Below, one piece after another: positions 32,036 through 40,909 of a stretch of DNA of 64,000 nucleotides. The stretch comes from CBDBKE01 sp965218055. GTDB lineage: Bacteria > Acidobacteriota > Terriglobia > JAJPHL01 > JAPKYU01. The notes under the pieces are model-generated. The model searched no databases, had not been told where the DNA came from, and saw only the letters and a program-made list of their open reading frames with translations. The DNA lies in NCBI GenBank assembly GCA_965218055.1, contig CBDCKA010000002.1, positions 1 through 64,000 of the forward strand, given 5' to 3'. A program made the translations under genes and the position numbers. Positions within the stretch are counted from its first letter, which is position 1. Every line of letters starts with the position of its first letter.

Positions 32036-34014
32036 ATCCCCTCAACCGCTTGGAGCCGGCGGTGTCGCCCTTCGCGCCGGTGGGCTTTTCCCCAGCAGTG
32101 GCCGCAGCTTTGCAGGCGTCCAGGGAACACCTTCTCCAGCTGCAGCACCCTTCCGGCTACTGGGTTGGAGAACTGGAAACGGACACCACTCTGGAATCTG
32201 ATTACATCCAGATGGAGCACTTCCTCGGAGTGCAGCATCGGGAGAAAATCCGCAAGGCCGCAAACTACTTGCTGGAGAAGCAGCTTCGTGAAGGCGGCTG
32301 GAATATTTACGAGGGCGGCGCGCCCAACCTCAGCGCCACCGTCAAAGCCTACTTCTCCCTGAAGCTGGCTGGAGTATCTGCTCAGGAGCCGGCGCTCGAG
32401 CGAGCGCGCCAGGTTGCGTTGGAACTGGGCGGGGTCCAGGGCGCCAACAGCTTCACCAAGATTTATCTGGCCTTGTTCGGCCAGTACGATTGGGCGGCCG
32501 TGCCGGCGGTCCCGCCGGAAATCTTATTGGTGCCGGAGTTCTCCTACTTCAGCATCTACGAGATGTCATCCTGGTCGCGGGCCATTCTGGTCCCGCTTTC
32601 CATTGTGTGGGCTCACAAGCCGTGTCGGGCCGTCCCGCCCGGGGCCCAGATTGATGAGATTTTCCGGGAAGGCCGGCGCAACCTGCCGCGCGGCCCTGCC
32701 CATTTAAGCTGGCGCACTTTGTTCCTGGCCGTGGACCGGGCACTGAAACAGGTGGAGCGCTCCGGCTTCAAACCACTTCGTGCCCAGGCCATTCGTGCTG
32801 GCGAAAGCTGGATGTTGGATCGCTTTGAGAAATCCGACGGCCTGGGCGCCATCTACCCGGCGATGATGAATGCCATCTTCGCCCTGAACTGCCTGGGCTA
32901 TGACCGCAGGCATCCGGTGATGCGCCAGGCGCTGGAACAGTTCTACCGGTTCGAGATCGAAGAAAAGGAAACGTTGCGCCTTCAGCCCTGCATGTCGCCG
33001 GTGTGGGACACGGCCATTTCGCTGTACACGCTGACGCGGTCCGGCGTGTCCCCGGAAGGCGAGGCGCTGGTAGCCGCCACCGATTGGTTGCTGGACCGGC
33101 AGGCCCTAGGCCAGGGGGACTGGCAGGTGAAGAACCGCCGCGGGCAGCCAGGTGGCTGGTATTTCGAATTCGCCAACGAGTTCTACCCTGACGTGGACGA
33201 CACGGCCATGGTCCTGCTGGCACTGCGCGGCGTCCGTGCCAGCAACGCGGCCCGATTGGAGGCAGCCATCCGGCGTGGTCTGGGCTGGATGCTCAGCATG
33301 CAAGGCTCCGATGGCGGCTTTGCGGCCTTCGACACGGACAACAACCACGCCTTGTTGTGCCGCGTTCCCTTCGCCGATCACAACGCGATGCTCGACCCCT
33401 CCTGTGCCGACCTCACCGGGCGCGTGCTGGAGGCGCTGGCTGCTTATGGTTACCGCAAGGGCACCGCGGCGGTGGATCGCGCTATCAGCTTCCTCGAACG
33501 AAACCAGGAGCCGGAGGGCTGCTGGTTTGGACGCTGGGGAGTCAACTACATTTACGGTACCTGCTTTGCCCTGCGCGGGCTCCGCGCCGCGGGGCAAGAC
33601 ATGCACGAAGCCTACGTCGTGCGGGCGGTGGAATGGCTGCGCTCGGTGCAAAACCTTGATGGCGGCTGGGGCGAGAGCTGCGACTCTTATGATAACCCCG
33701 ACCTGAAGGGTGAGGGTCCCAGCACGCCGTCCCAGACGGCCTGGTCCCTGTTGGGCCTGTTCGCCTTCGGCGACTACGATTCCTCCAGTGTCGGTCGCGG
33801 CCTGGAATTCCTGCTTTCCGCGCAGAAAGACGGCACCTGGGAGGAGCATAATTTCACCGGCACAGGCTTTCCGCGGGTCTTCTACCTGCGCTACCACCTG
33901 TACCGGCACTATTTCCCACTGCTGGCCCTGGCAGAATATGCCCGCAATCGGGCCACGGATGCCGAGACATTGTCCGCCGGCGCGCACCCCGTAGGTGCAA
34001 TTGAGTCGACCTGA
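32032..34014 (+). CDS. shc: Squalene-hopene cyclase
   Basis: A 660-residue class II triterpene cyclase (hpnF/shc). The proton-donating DxDD motif is DVDDTA at residues 387-390. Several QW-type repeats are visible (QxxxGxW forms: QHPSGYWVGE, EKQLREGGWNIYEGG, NQEPEGCWFGRWGVNYIYGT, QNLDGGWGES, QKDGTWEEHNFTGTGFPRVFYLRYHLYRHYFPL). It would cyclise squalene to hopene/hopanol at the inner membrane. GTG start overlaps the ispH stop. It is the second gene of the ispH-shc-hpnH-hpnA-hpnG run. Confidence 0.97.
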   Translation: MNPLNRLEPAVSPFAPVGFSPAVAAALQASREHLLQLQHPSGYWVGELETDTTLESDYIQMEHFLGVQHREKIRKAANYLLEKQLREGGWNIYEGGAPNLSATVKAYFSLKLAGVSAQEPALERARQVALELGGVQGANSFTKIYLALFGQYDWAAVPAVPPEILLVPEFSYFSIYEMSSWSRAILVPLSIVWAHKPCRAVPPGAQIDEIFREGRRNLPRGPAHLSWRTLFLAVDRALKQVERSGFKPLRAQAIRAGESWMLDRFEKSDGLGAIYPAMMNAIFALNCLGYDRRHPVMRQALEQFYRFEIEEKETLRLQPCMSPVWDTAISLYTLTRSGVSPEGEALVAATDWLLDRQALGQGDWQVKNRRGQPGGWYFEFANEFYPDVDDTAMVLLALRGVRASNAARLEAAIRRGLGWMLSMQGSDGGFAAFDTDNNHALLCRVPFADHNAMLDPSCADLTGRVLEALAAYGYRKGTAAVDRAISFLERNQEPEGCWFGRWGVNYIYGTCFALRGLRAAGQDMHEAYVVRAVEWLRSVQNLDGGWGESCDSYDNPDLKGEGPSTPSQTAWSLLGLFAFGDYDSSSVGRGLEFLLSAQKDGTWEEHNFTGTGFPRVFYLRYHLYRHYFPLLALAEYARNRATDAETLSAGAHPVGAIEST

Positions 34015-34043
34015 ATTGAGTTGACCGAATTGAGTTGATAGTG

Positions 34044-35048
34044 ATGCGGTTCCCCCTGTCACTGACGACCTCGCTGGCCGGCTACATTCTGAAGAAGAAG
34101 CTCGGCAGCGGTCACCGGCGCTTCCCGCTGGTGCTGATGCTAGAGCCGCTACACGCCTGCAACCTGACCTGCACCGGCTGCGGGCGCATTCGTGAATACC
34201 AGCAGACCATCACGCAGACACTGAGCGAGGAGCAGTGCCTACAGGCCGTGGACGAGTGCGGCGCTCCGGTGGTCTCGATCTGTGGCGGCGAGCCCATGAT
34301 CTATCCGCCGCTGGGCAGTCTGGTGGAGAAAATCCTCGAGCGGAAGCGCCACATCTACCTCTGCACCAACGGAATGTTCATCGAGAAACGGCTGGGGGAA
34401 TTCCGCCCCTCCAGCCGCTTCTTTTTCAACGTCCACGTGGACGGGCTGGAAAAGACGCACGACCTGTGCGTGGAGCGTCAGGGGGTGTTCCAGGCAGCCA
34501 TTGCCGGCATCCGCGCCGCCAAGCAGGCCGGCTTCCTGGTCTGCACCAACACCACCATCTATAAAGAGACGGACATGGCTGAGATCGAAGCCCTGTTCGA
34601 ATACCTGCAGCAGCTCGGCGTGGACGGCCATATGCTTTCGCCGGCCTATTCCTACCAGGCGGTCAGCACCAAGGAAATTTTCATGACCCGCCAGGACATT
34701 CACGAAAAGTTTCGGCAGGCCGAGCACTTGTTCCAGCGCTTCAAGCTGAACACCTCGCCGATCTACCTAGAATTTCTGCGCGGCGAGCGGGAGCTAAGCT
34801 GCACGGCCTGGGGAAACCCCACGTACAACCCGAGTGGATGGAAAGGGCCCTGCTATCTGATCACCGACTCGCATCACAGAAAGTTTCAGGACTTCCTGGA
34901 GAACACGCCCTGGGAGAAGTACGGCTACGGCAAGGACCCGCGCTGTGAAAACTGCATGGTGCATTGCGGCTACGAGCCGTCGGCTGCTCTCGGGGTGAAC
35001 CGCAAGCTGGGCGACAGCCTGAAAATGATCGCCTGGGCCTTGACATAA
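34044..35048 (+). CDS. hpnH: Adenosyl-hopene transferase (radical SAM)
   Basis: Radical SAM enzyme that attaches the adenosyl group to hopene, the first step to extended hopanoids. Cluster ligands are Cys39, Cys43 and Cys46 (CNLTCTGC), then VSICGGEPMIYP and YLCTNGMF. The C-terminal DUF3463-like part has GNPTYNPSGWKGPCYL and CENCMVHCGYEPSAA. Start ATG 34044 is preferred; GTG 34041 is the adjacent alternative. It sits 29 bp after shc and 60 bp before hpnA, as in many hopanoid clusters. Confidence 0.95.
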   Translation: MRFPLSLTTSLAGYILKKKLGSGHRRFPLVLMLEPLHACNLTCTGCGRIREYQQTITQTLSEEQCLQAVDECGAPVVSICGGEPMIYPPLGSLVEKILERKRHIYLCTNGMFIEKRLGEFRPSSRFFFNVHVDGLEKTHDLCVERQGVFQAAIAGIRAAKQAGFLVCTNTTIYKETDMAEIEALFEYLQQLGVDGHMLSPAYSYQAVSTKEIFMTRQDIHEKFRQAEHLFQRFKLNTSPIYLEFLRGERELSCTAWGNPTYNPSGWKGPCYLITDSHHRKFQDFLENTPWEKYGYGKDPRCENCMVHCGYEPSAALGVNRKLGDSLKMIAWALT

Positions 35049-35108
35049 GGGAACAGGCGTCCCCTGCTCGCAACCGCGGCGGAGATGCCTGTGCGAAAGA
35101 AAACAAGA

Positions 35109-36176
35109 ATGGCCATCCTGGTCACCGGGGCCACCGGTTTTCTCGGCGGGCACGTGGCGCGGCTGCTGAACGCGCAGGGGGCGGATCTGCGCCTGCTGGT
35201 GCGACCGACGAGCCGGCTGGAGAATCTCGAGGGGCTGCGGGCGGAACGGGTCGTTGGAGACTTGCGGGACCCGGCCTCTTTGCGTGCCGCTGTGCGCGGC
35301 TGCCAGATCGTGTTCCACGTGGCGGCCGATTACCGCCTCTGGGCCCGCCACCCGGACGAACTCTACCGCAGCAACGTGGAGGGCACGGCCAACCTGCTGG
35401 ACGCCGCGGCAGAGGCTGGGGTGGGGCGGATCGTCTACACCAGCACGGTCGGCACCATCCGGCCCTCGGATCTCGGCCGGCCCTCGGATCCCGGCCGGCC
35501 CCCGGACTCCGGTAAGCTGAGCGACGAGGACTCGCCGGTATCGCTCGAACATATGGCCGGCGATTACAAACGGTCGAAGTTCCTCGCCGAACAGGCGGCA
35601 CTGGAGCGCGCCCGGCGAGGCGCGCCCGTGGTGATCGTCAACCCCACCGCTCCGGTCGGTGAGGCGGATGTGAAGCCGACTCCCACAGGAAAGATCATCC
35701 TCGACTTCCTCCGCGGGCGGATGCCCGCCTACATGGACACCGGGCTGAATTTTGTGGACGTTCGCGCGGTGGCCGAAGCACACCTGGCGGCGGCTGAGCA
35801 CGGCCGCCCTGGGGAGCGTTATATCCTGGGCGATCGCAATATGACGCTTCACGAACTGCTCCAGGCTCTGGCCCGCATTGCCGGGCGCCCGGCTCCGCGC
35901 TTGCGCGTCCCCTACTCGGTCGCCTACGGCGTGGCGCTGGTGGACACCGCGCTGGCGCGTTGGACGGGCCGCGCGCCTGTCGCTCCCTTGGACGGGGTTA
36001 GAATGGCTCGCCACAAGATGTTTGTGAGCTCGGAAAAGGGCCGGCGCGAACTGGGCTTCAGCCCCGGCCCGATTGAGGATGCACTGGAACGTGCCGTGCG
36101 CTGGTTCTGCGACCAGGGCTACGTGGGGAAACGGGTGGCCGACCATGCTGGGCATCGTTTGCGCGCTGCGATTTGA
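35109..36176 (+). CDS. hpnA: Hopanoid-associated sugar epimerase-like protein
   Basis: Extended short-chain dehydrogenase with GATGFLGG Rossmann motif near the N-terminus, YTSTVGTIR, YKRSKFLAE (catalytic YxxxK) and the NPTAPVGEADVKPTPTGKII block typical of HpnA. It carries an unusual insertion after YTSTVGTIRPS made of three near-copies of a six-residue unit (GRPSDL, GRPSDP, GRPPDS), encoded by an 18-bp tandem repeat at about 35461-35515. Start ATG 35109 (MAILVTG) is preferred over the frame opening at 35085. Its end overlaps hpnG by 32 bp. Confidence 0.92.
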   Translation: MAILVTGATGFLGGHVARLLNAQGADLRLLVRPTSRLENLEGLRAERVVGDLRDPASLRAAVRGCQIVFHVAADYRLWARHPDELYRSNVEGTANLLDAAAEAGVGRIVYTSTVGTIRPSDLGRPSDPGRPPDSGKLSDEDSPVSLEHMAGDYKRSKFLAEQAALERARRGAPVVIVNPTAPVGEADVKPTPTGKIILDFLRGRMPAYMDTGLNFVDVRAVAEAHLAAAEHGRPGERYILGDRNMTLHELLQALARIAGRPAPRLRVPYSVAYGVALVDTALARWTGRAPVAPLDGVRMARHKMFVSSEKGRRELGFSPGPIEDALERAVRWFCDQGYVGKRVADHAGHRLRAAI

Positions 36177-36786
36177 GGTGCCCAGACTGAGCGCGGGAGC
36201 CGCGGTGGTGGTCAGCGGTCCCGGCCCGGCCAACGCCACGCGCGCTGCCGAAGAGTCGGTCGCTCGCTGCCGGCTCGCCGGGCTGGTCTCGGCCGGCTAT
36301 GCGGGAGCGCTGATGCCGCAGTTGCGCGTAGGAGACCTGGTGGTGGACACCGAAGTGCCGCACTGGAAAGCGCTGGCCAGCCGGCCAGGAGTTCGCCTGG
36401 GCCGTGTGGCCACCGTGGACCACGTCGTCCAGACAGTGGCCGAGCGGCGGGCGCTGGCGAGCAGCACCGGCGCGCTGGCGGTGGACATGGAATCGGCCGC
36501 GGTGGCTGATGTGGCTCGGCGGCACGCGCTGCCCTGGGCTGCCGTGCGCGCCATTTCCGACGTTGCCGAGCGGGACCTGCTTCTGGATTGGAATCGCTGC
36601 CGCCGCCAGGACGGCAGTTTTGGCCTGTGGCCTCTGTGCGCGCAGCTCGTCCGCAAGCCGCAGGGTGTGGCGGAAATTCGTCAACTCTGGTACGCTTCGC
36701 GGATAGCTTCCCGAAGCTTGCGTGATTTCCTGCGGGAACTGCTGGGAGGCGAGGGAAGATTTACATTTGGACGGCAAATTGCTTGA
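36145..36786 (+). CDS. hpnG: Hopanoid-associated nucleoside phosphorylase-like protein
   Basis: A 213-residue PNP_UDP-superfamily protein. It reads MLGIVCALRFEVPRL, VVSGPGPANATRAAE, GLVSAGYAGAL and ALAVDMESAAVADVA (the MEsaA substrate block), as in HpnG. HpnG is known to remove adenine from adenosylhopane to give ribosylhopane (or its phosphate). The real start is ATG 36145, inside the end of hpnA; the frame open from 36073 is not coding. The next gene, an alcohol dehydrogenase, starts 5 bp after the stop, so the pair is probably co-translated. Confidence 0.9.
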   Translation: MLGIVCALRFEVPRLSAGAAVVVSGPGPANATRAAEESVARCRLAGLVSAGYAGALMPQLRVGDLVVDTEVPHWKALASRPGVRLGRVATVDHVVQTVAERRALASSTGALAVDMESAAVADVARRHALPWAAVRAISDVAERDLLLDWNRCRRQDGSFGLWPLCAQLVRKPQGVAEIRQLWYASRIASRSLRDFLRELLGGEGRFTFGRQIA

Positions 36787-36790
36787 ACAG

Positions 36791-37837
36791 ATGGAAGCCG
36801 CCGTCTATCGAGGGGAAGGACGCGTGTTTTTGGAGCATGTGCCGCGCCCGGAGATCGGTGCGGGCGAGGTGTTGGTGCGCGTGGCTGTCTGCGGCGTTTG
36901 CAACACCGACATAAAGAAGATCACTTCCGACCTGCTGCCGCCCCCGCGCATCTTTGGACACGAAACCGCCGGCACGGTCGTGGCCACCGGCGCAGGAGTG
37001 AGCCATCTTCGGGTGGGCGACCGCGTCGTGGTGTTCCATCATGTCCCTTGCGGCGAGTGCTTCTATTGCCACCGGCGTCTCTACGCCCAGTGCGCCACCT
37101 ACAAGAAGGTGGGCGTCACCGCTGGCTTCGAGCCCAGCGGCGGGGGATTCGCGCAGTACGTGCGGGTCATGGACTGGGTCGCAGCCCGGGGCGTGGAGAA
37201 AATCCCCGACGGGGTCAGCTTTGAGGAAGCGGCGTTCGTGGAGCCGGTGAACACCTGCCTGAAAGCGCTGGGCACCGCCGGCTTATGCGCCGGCGAGTGC
37301 GTGTTGATCCAAGGCCAGGGGCCGATCGGCATGTTGTTGCTGCTGCTGGCTCGGCGCCGGGGGGCGGAGGTGTTCGTTTCCGACCTGCTGGACGATCGGC
37401 TGAAGCGTGCCTCGGAGCTGGGGGCCACGGCCATCTTCAACCCGCGGCGGCTGGAGGTGTCGGCAGCGGTGCTCCCGCTGACAGGCGGGCGGGGTGTGGA
37501 TCTGGCGATCGTGGCCGCGCCCGGCCCTCAGTTAGTGCCGAAAGCCTTGCAGGCGGTCCGGCCAGGTGGCCGCGTCCTGCTGTTCGCCCAGACGGCGCCG
37601 GCCGAGCAGGTGACTTTGCGCACGGCCGCCATTTGCGTGGAGGAGAAACAGGTTCTGGGCAGCTACAGCGCCGACTGGGATTTGCAGGCCGAGTCGGCAC
37701 GGCTGGTGTTTGAGCGGGAGCTGCCGGTGCGCGAGCTCATTACGCACCGCGTTCCGCTGTCCGAAATTGATTCCGCGATCCGGCTGGCGGCTGATCCCCG
37801 CCCCGACTCGCTCAAGATCGTCGTCGAATGCGCGTGA
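36791..37837 (+). CDS. Zinc-dependent alcohol dehydrogenase, first of two in the hopanoid locus
   Basis: A 348-residue medium-chain dehydrogenase. Catalytic zinc ligands: Cys in VCGVCNTDI and the GHET motif; structural zinc: the four Cys of PCGECFYCHRRLYAQC. The nucleotide-binding loop is GQGPIGM. It resembles the sorbitol/threonine dehydrogenase branch. ATG 36791 lies 5 bp after the hpnG stop. This tight linkage suggests action on the HpnG product: opening and reduction of ribosylhopane to bacteriohopanetetrol needs a reductase. That role is inferred only from position. Confidence 0.88.
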   Translation: MEAAVYRGEGRVFLEHVPRPEIGAGEVLVRVAVCGVCNTDIKKITSDLLPPPRIFGHETAGTVVATGAGVSHLRVGDRVVVFHHVPCGECFYCHRRLYAQCATYKKVGVTAGFEPSGGGFAQYVRVMDWVAARGVEKIPDGVSFEEAAFVEPVNTCLKALGTAGLCAGECVLIQGQGPIGMLLLLLARRRGAEVFVSDLLDDRLKRASELGATAIFNPRRLEVSAAVLPLTGGRGVDLAIVAAPGPQLVPKALQAVRPGGRVLLFAQTAPAEQVTLRTAAICVEEKQVLGSYSADWDLQAESARLVFERELPVRELITHRVPLSEIDSAIRLAADPRPDSLKIVVECA

Positions 37838-37862
37838 GGCTGCTAGTACCGTGAACAAACGA

Positions 37863-38888
37863 ATGATGGCCGCCGTCCTATACGGCAAGGAAAACCTGCG
37901 CGTCGAACAGGTGGATGTGCCGGGGGTCGCCCCCGATGAAGTGCTGGTGCGAATCGAGGCGGCTCTGACCTGCGGGACGGATCTGAAGGTTTACCGCCGC
38001 GGCTATCACGCCCGCATGATTGTGCCGCCGGCAATTTTCGGGCACGAATTGGCCGGTGTGGTCCACGAAGTGGGCGGGCAGGTGGAACACTTCCAGGAAG
38101 GCATGCGGGTCGTCGCCGCCAACTCCGCCCCGTGCAACGATTGTCTCTATTGTCACAAAGGTCGGGAGAACCTCTGCGAGCGGCTACTGTTCAATAACGG
38201 CGCCTATGCTGAATTCATTCGCATCCCCGGCCCGATTGTGCGCAAGAACTTGCTGCGCATGCCGGACCATATCAACTACCAGGACGCAGCGCTGTTGGAA
38301 CCGCTGGCCTGCGTGCTGAGGGGCCTGGAGGACGCCGGGGTACGGCGGGGCGATTCGCTGGCAGTCATCGGGTTGGGGCCGATTGGCCTGATGTTCGTGC
38401 GGTTGGCCAAACTGCGCGGCGTCTCGGTCCTGGCCTTGGGCAGGCGCCAGAGCCAGCGGCAGGCGGCGCTGCGCATGGGCGCCGACGAGGTGATTGACGT
38501 CAGCCAGACCCCCGATCCGGTGGGCGCCGTGCGCCATCTCCAACCCGGCGGCGTGGACGTGGCTATCGAGGCCGTAGGCAGCCCCCTCACCTGGCAGTGG
38601 GCTGCCGGCATGGTGCGCCGTGGAGGCACGGTGAACTTGTTCGGCGGCTGCCCCAGCGGCACGACCGTCGAGTTCGATACCTCCCTGCTCCATTACTCGG
38701 AAATCACCCTACTGGCCAGCTTCCACCACACACCGCTCTACATCCGGCGCGCGCTCGAATCCATCTCCCGCGGCGAGATTTGCGGCCAGGATCTGATCAC
38801 CGGCGAAGCGCCCCTGCAGGAATTGCCGCGCGTCCTGCGCCACATGATGAACCGCAACGGCGACCTGAAGACTGCCATTCTGCCGTAG
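37863..38888 (+). CDS. Zinc-dependent alcohol dehydrogenase, second in the hopanoid locus
   Basis: A 341-residue medium-chain dehydrogenase distinct from its neighbour. Catalytic zinc: TCGTDLK and FGHELAG; structural zinc: APCNDCLYCHKGRENLC; cofactor loop IGLGPIGLM. Start ATG 37863; GTG 37851 is possible. The two dehydrogenases differ clearly and are not a recent duplication; the pair could form a heteromer or act in sequence. After it the hopanoid genes resume with hpnC, 150 bp downstream. Confidence 0.88.
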   Translation: MMAAVLYGKENLRVEQVDVPGVAPDEVLVRIEAALTCGTDLKVYRRGYHARMIVPPAIFGHELAGVVHEVGGQVEHFQEGMRVVAANSAPCNDCLYCHKGRENLCERLLFNNGAYAEFIRIPGPIVRKNLLRMPDHINYQDAALLEPLACVLRGLEDAGVRRGDSLAVIGLGPIGLMFVRLAKLRGVSVLALGRRQSQRQAALRMGADEVIDVSQTPDPVGAVRHLQPGGVDVAIEAVGSPLTWQWAAGMVRRGGTVNLFGGCPSGTTVEFDTSLLHYSEITLLASFHHTPLYIRRALESISRGEICGQDLITGEAPLQELPRVLRHMMNRNGDLKTAILP

Positions 38889-38920
38889 CCACAGCCAGCC
38901 TGAGCAGTTCCTGCAACCCC

Positions 38921-38939
38921 GAGGCGGGCGGCCCGCCTC
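38921..38939 (+). other. Perfect palindrome between the dehydrogenase and hpnC
   Basis: GAGGCGGGCGGCCCGCCTC, a 7-bp stem with 5-nt loop (9 bp of symmetry). There is no T tract, so it is not a standard intrinsic terminator; it may weakly separate the two transcription units. Confidence 0.4.
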
Positions 38940-39041
38940 AGGCCCAGCCTCAGCCAGCGACAAGCACCCTCTGATGTTTCACGGTCCCCCCCCGGTTCTG
39001 CGGGTTCTCCTGTTTCGAGGAGTTGAAGTAGAATCGCTCCA

Positions 39042-39980
39042 GTGCAGCTTCCTTGGGAATGGGTGGATGCTCCGCCGACGATGACGGCGGAAGAGGCGCG
39101 CCAGTACTGCGCGCAACTGGCTCGGTCCCATTACGAGAACTTTAAAGTTGTCAGCTTCCTGCTTCCCGCAGATCTGCACCAGGACTTCTACAACGTCTAC
39201 TCCTATTGCCGTTGGGCCGACGATCTGGGTGATGAGATCGGGGACCCGGCCGAATCCACGCGCCTGCTCCAGCTTTGGCGGCAGCAGCTGGACGCCTGCT
39301 ATGCGGCCGGCATAGGGGCCGCGGGCCACAAGAAGGGAGGGCCGCGTCACCCGGTCTTCCTGGCGCTGGGCGAGACTATCCGCCGCCACAAGATTCCCTC
39401 GGAGCCATTCTGCGATTTGATCACCGCATTTCTCCAGGACCAGCGCGTCAGCCGCTATAGCACCTACGCCGAGCTGCTCGACTACTGCCGGTATTCCGCC
39501 AACCCCGTCGGACGACTGGTGCTTTACGTTTGTGGCTATCGCGACCCGGAACGCCAGGAGCTCTCCGACTTCACCTGCACCGCTCTGCAGCTCGCCAATT
39601 TCTGGCAGGATGTCCGAGTGGATCTGGGAAAAGGGCGGCTATACATTCCGCTGGAAGACATAGCCCGCTTCGGGTATTCCGAACAGCAGCTGCTGCGGCT
39701 TCAGTACACGTCCGAATTCCGGAATTTGATGCGTTTCGAGGTGGAGCGCACGCGCGAACTGTTTCGCGCCGGCCAGCCGCTCGCCGGCCGGGTGGATCGC
39801 CGGCTCGCCACCGACATCGAACTGTTTACCCGAGGCGGGCTGGAGGTTCTCCGAATGATTGAGCAGCAGAATTTCGACGTGCTGTCGCGGCGGCCGGTGC
39901 TGAGCCGAGGCCGAAAGTTGCGGCTCCTGGCGGGAACCGTATTGCGCCGCGCTTTCCACCGGGCGGGAGAGCCAGCATGA
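39042..39980 (+). CDS. hpnC: Squalene synthase HpnC (hydroxysqualene synthase)
   Basis: A 312-residue trans-isoprenyl diphosphate synthase fold protein. First aspartate-rich motif WADDLGDE at residues 59-65; second region FWQDVRVDLGKGRLYIP. By the HpnCDE scheme it converts presqualene diphosphate to hydroxysqualene. GTG start at 39042. The stop overlaps the hpnD start (ATGA at 39977-39980), so the C-D-E set is translationally coupled. Confidence 0.93.
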   Translation: MQLPWEWVDAPPTMTAEEARQYCAQLARSHYENFKVVSFLLPADLHQDFYNVYSYCRWADDLGDEIGDPAESTRLLQLWRQQLDACYAAGIGAAGHKKGGPRHPVFLALGETIRRHKIPSEPFCDLITAFLQDQRVSRYSTYAELLDYCRYSANPVGRLVLYVCGYRDPERQELSDFTCTALQLANFWQDVRVDLGKGRLYIPLEDIARFGYSEQQLLRLQYTSEFRNLMRFEVERTRELFRAGQPLAGRVDRRLATDIELFTRGGLEVLRMIEQQNFDVLSRRPVLSRGRKLRLLAGTVLRRAFHRAGEPA

Positions 39981-40909
39981 GCTTGCCGGGAGGAACACGG
40001 CCCGCACTGGCGGACTCCTACAGGTATTGCGCCCGCGTAGCCCGCCAGGAGGCGCGGAACTTCTATTACGCGTTCCTGGTGCTGCCGCACCAGAAGCGCC
40101 GCGCTTTTTGCGCCATCTACGCCTTCCTCCGACACAGCGACGATATCCCCGACCGCGATGACCCTCACCAGGACCCCGCGGCGCGCCGCCGCTTGCTGGA
40201 CGGCTGGCGGAAGCGCCTGGAAGCAGCTCTCCAAGGCGACTACGGCGATAGCCTCCTGTTGCCCGCCTGGCATGACACCGTGCGCCGCTACGCCCTGCCG
40301 TCCAAGTACTTTTTCGAGCTGATCCAGGGTGCGGAGATGGATCTGGACGACGTACGCTTCCAATCCTTCCCCGAGCTGTACCAGTACTGCTATCGCGTGG
40401 CGGGCGTGGTGGGGTTGATTTGCCTGCACGTCTTCGGATTCAAGACAGCCGAGCGGGAGCAGGCCTGCCGGCTGGCCGAAGCCTGTGGCATCGGCTTCCA
40501 GTTGACCAATATCCTGCGCGACCTGCGCGAGGACGCGGCCCGCGGCCGCGTCTATCTGCCCGAAGAAGATCTGGCGCGCTTTGGCTATTCCTGTCAGCAA
40601 CTCTGTGCGGGGGTGACTGGCGAGGCCTATGAACGTCTGGTGCGCTTTGAAGCGGAGCGCGCCCGCCAGTATTATCGCCAGGCTGCGCCCCTATTGGAGA
40701 TGGTTTGCCTCGATTCCCGGCCGGCTCTGTGGGCCATGATGACGCTCTACTCCGGCATCCTGCAGCGCATGGAGGCCTTGGGCTTCCCCATGCTCGAGCG
40801 GCGGGTTGAGCTGAGAGCACGGGAGAAACTCGGAATCCTGGCGCGGGCCTGGTGGATGCGCCTGAACAACGGAGGCAGGGGTCCGTTTCCGGCGCCGCTT
40901 CTGGGATGA
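39977..40909 (+). CDS. hpnD: Presqualene diphosphate synthase HpnD
   Basis: A 310-residue partner of HpnC; condenses two farnesyl diphosphates to presqualene diphosphate. Motifs: SDDIPDRDD (Asp55, Asp56, Asp59) and NILRDLREDAARGRVYLPEEDL. Both ends are coupled by ATGA overlaps (hpnC and hpnE). Size and motif order fit HpnD rather than phytoene synthase, and the hopanoid context supports that. Confidence 0.93.
   Translation: MSLPGGTRPALADSYRYCARVARQEARNFYYAFLVLPHQKRRAFCAIYAFLRHSDDIPDRDDPHQDPAARRRLLDGWRKRLEAALQGDYGDSLLLPAWHDTVRRYALPSKYFFELIQGAEMDLDDVRFQSFPELYQYCYRVAGVVGLICLHVFGFKTAEREQACRLAEACGIGFQLTNILRDLREDAARGRVYLPEEDLARFGYSCQQLCAGVTGEAYERLVRFEAERARQYYRQAAPLLEMVCLDSRPALWAMMTLYSGILQRMEALGFPMLERRVELRAREKLGILARAWWMRLNNGGRGPFPAPLLG

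Noticed and set aside
34794..36239. 481-codon ORF antisense to hpnH and hpnA
   Set aside because: Shadow frame spanning two well-supported genes.
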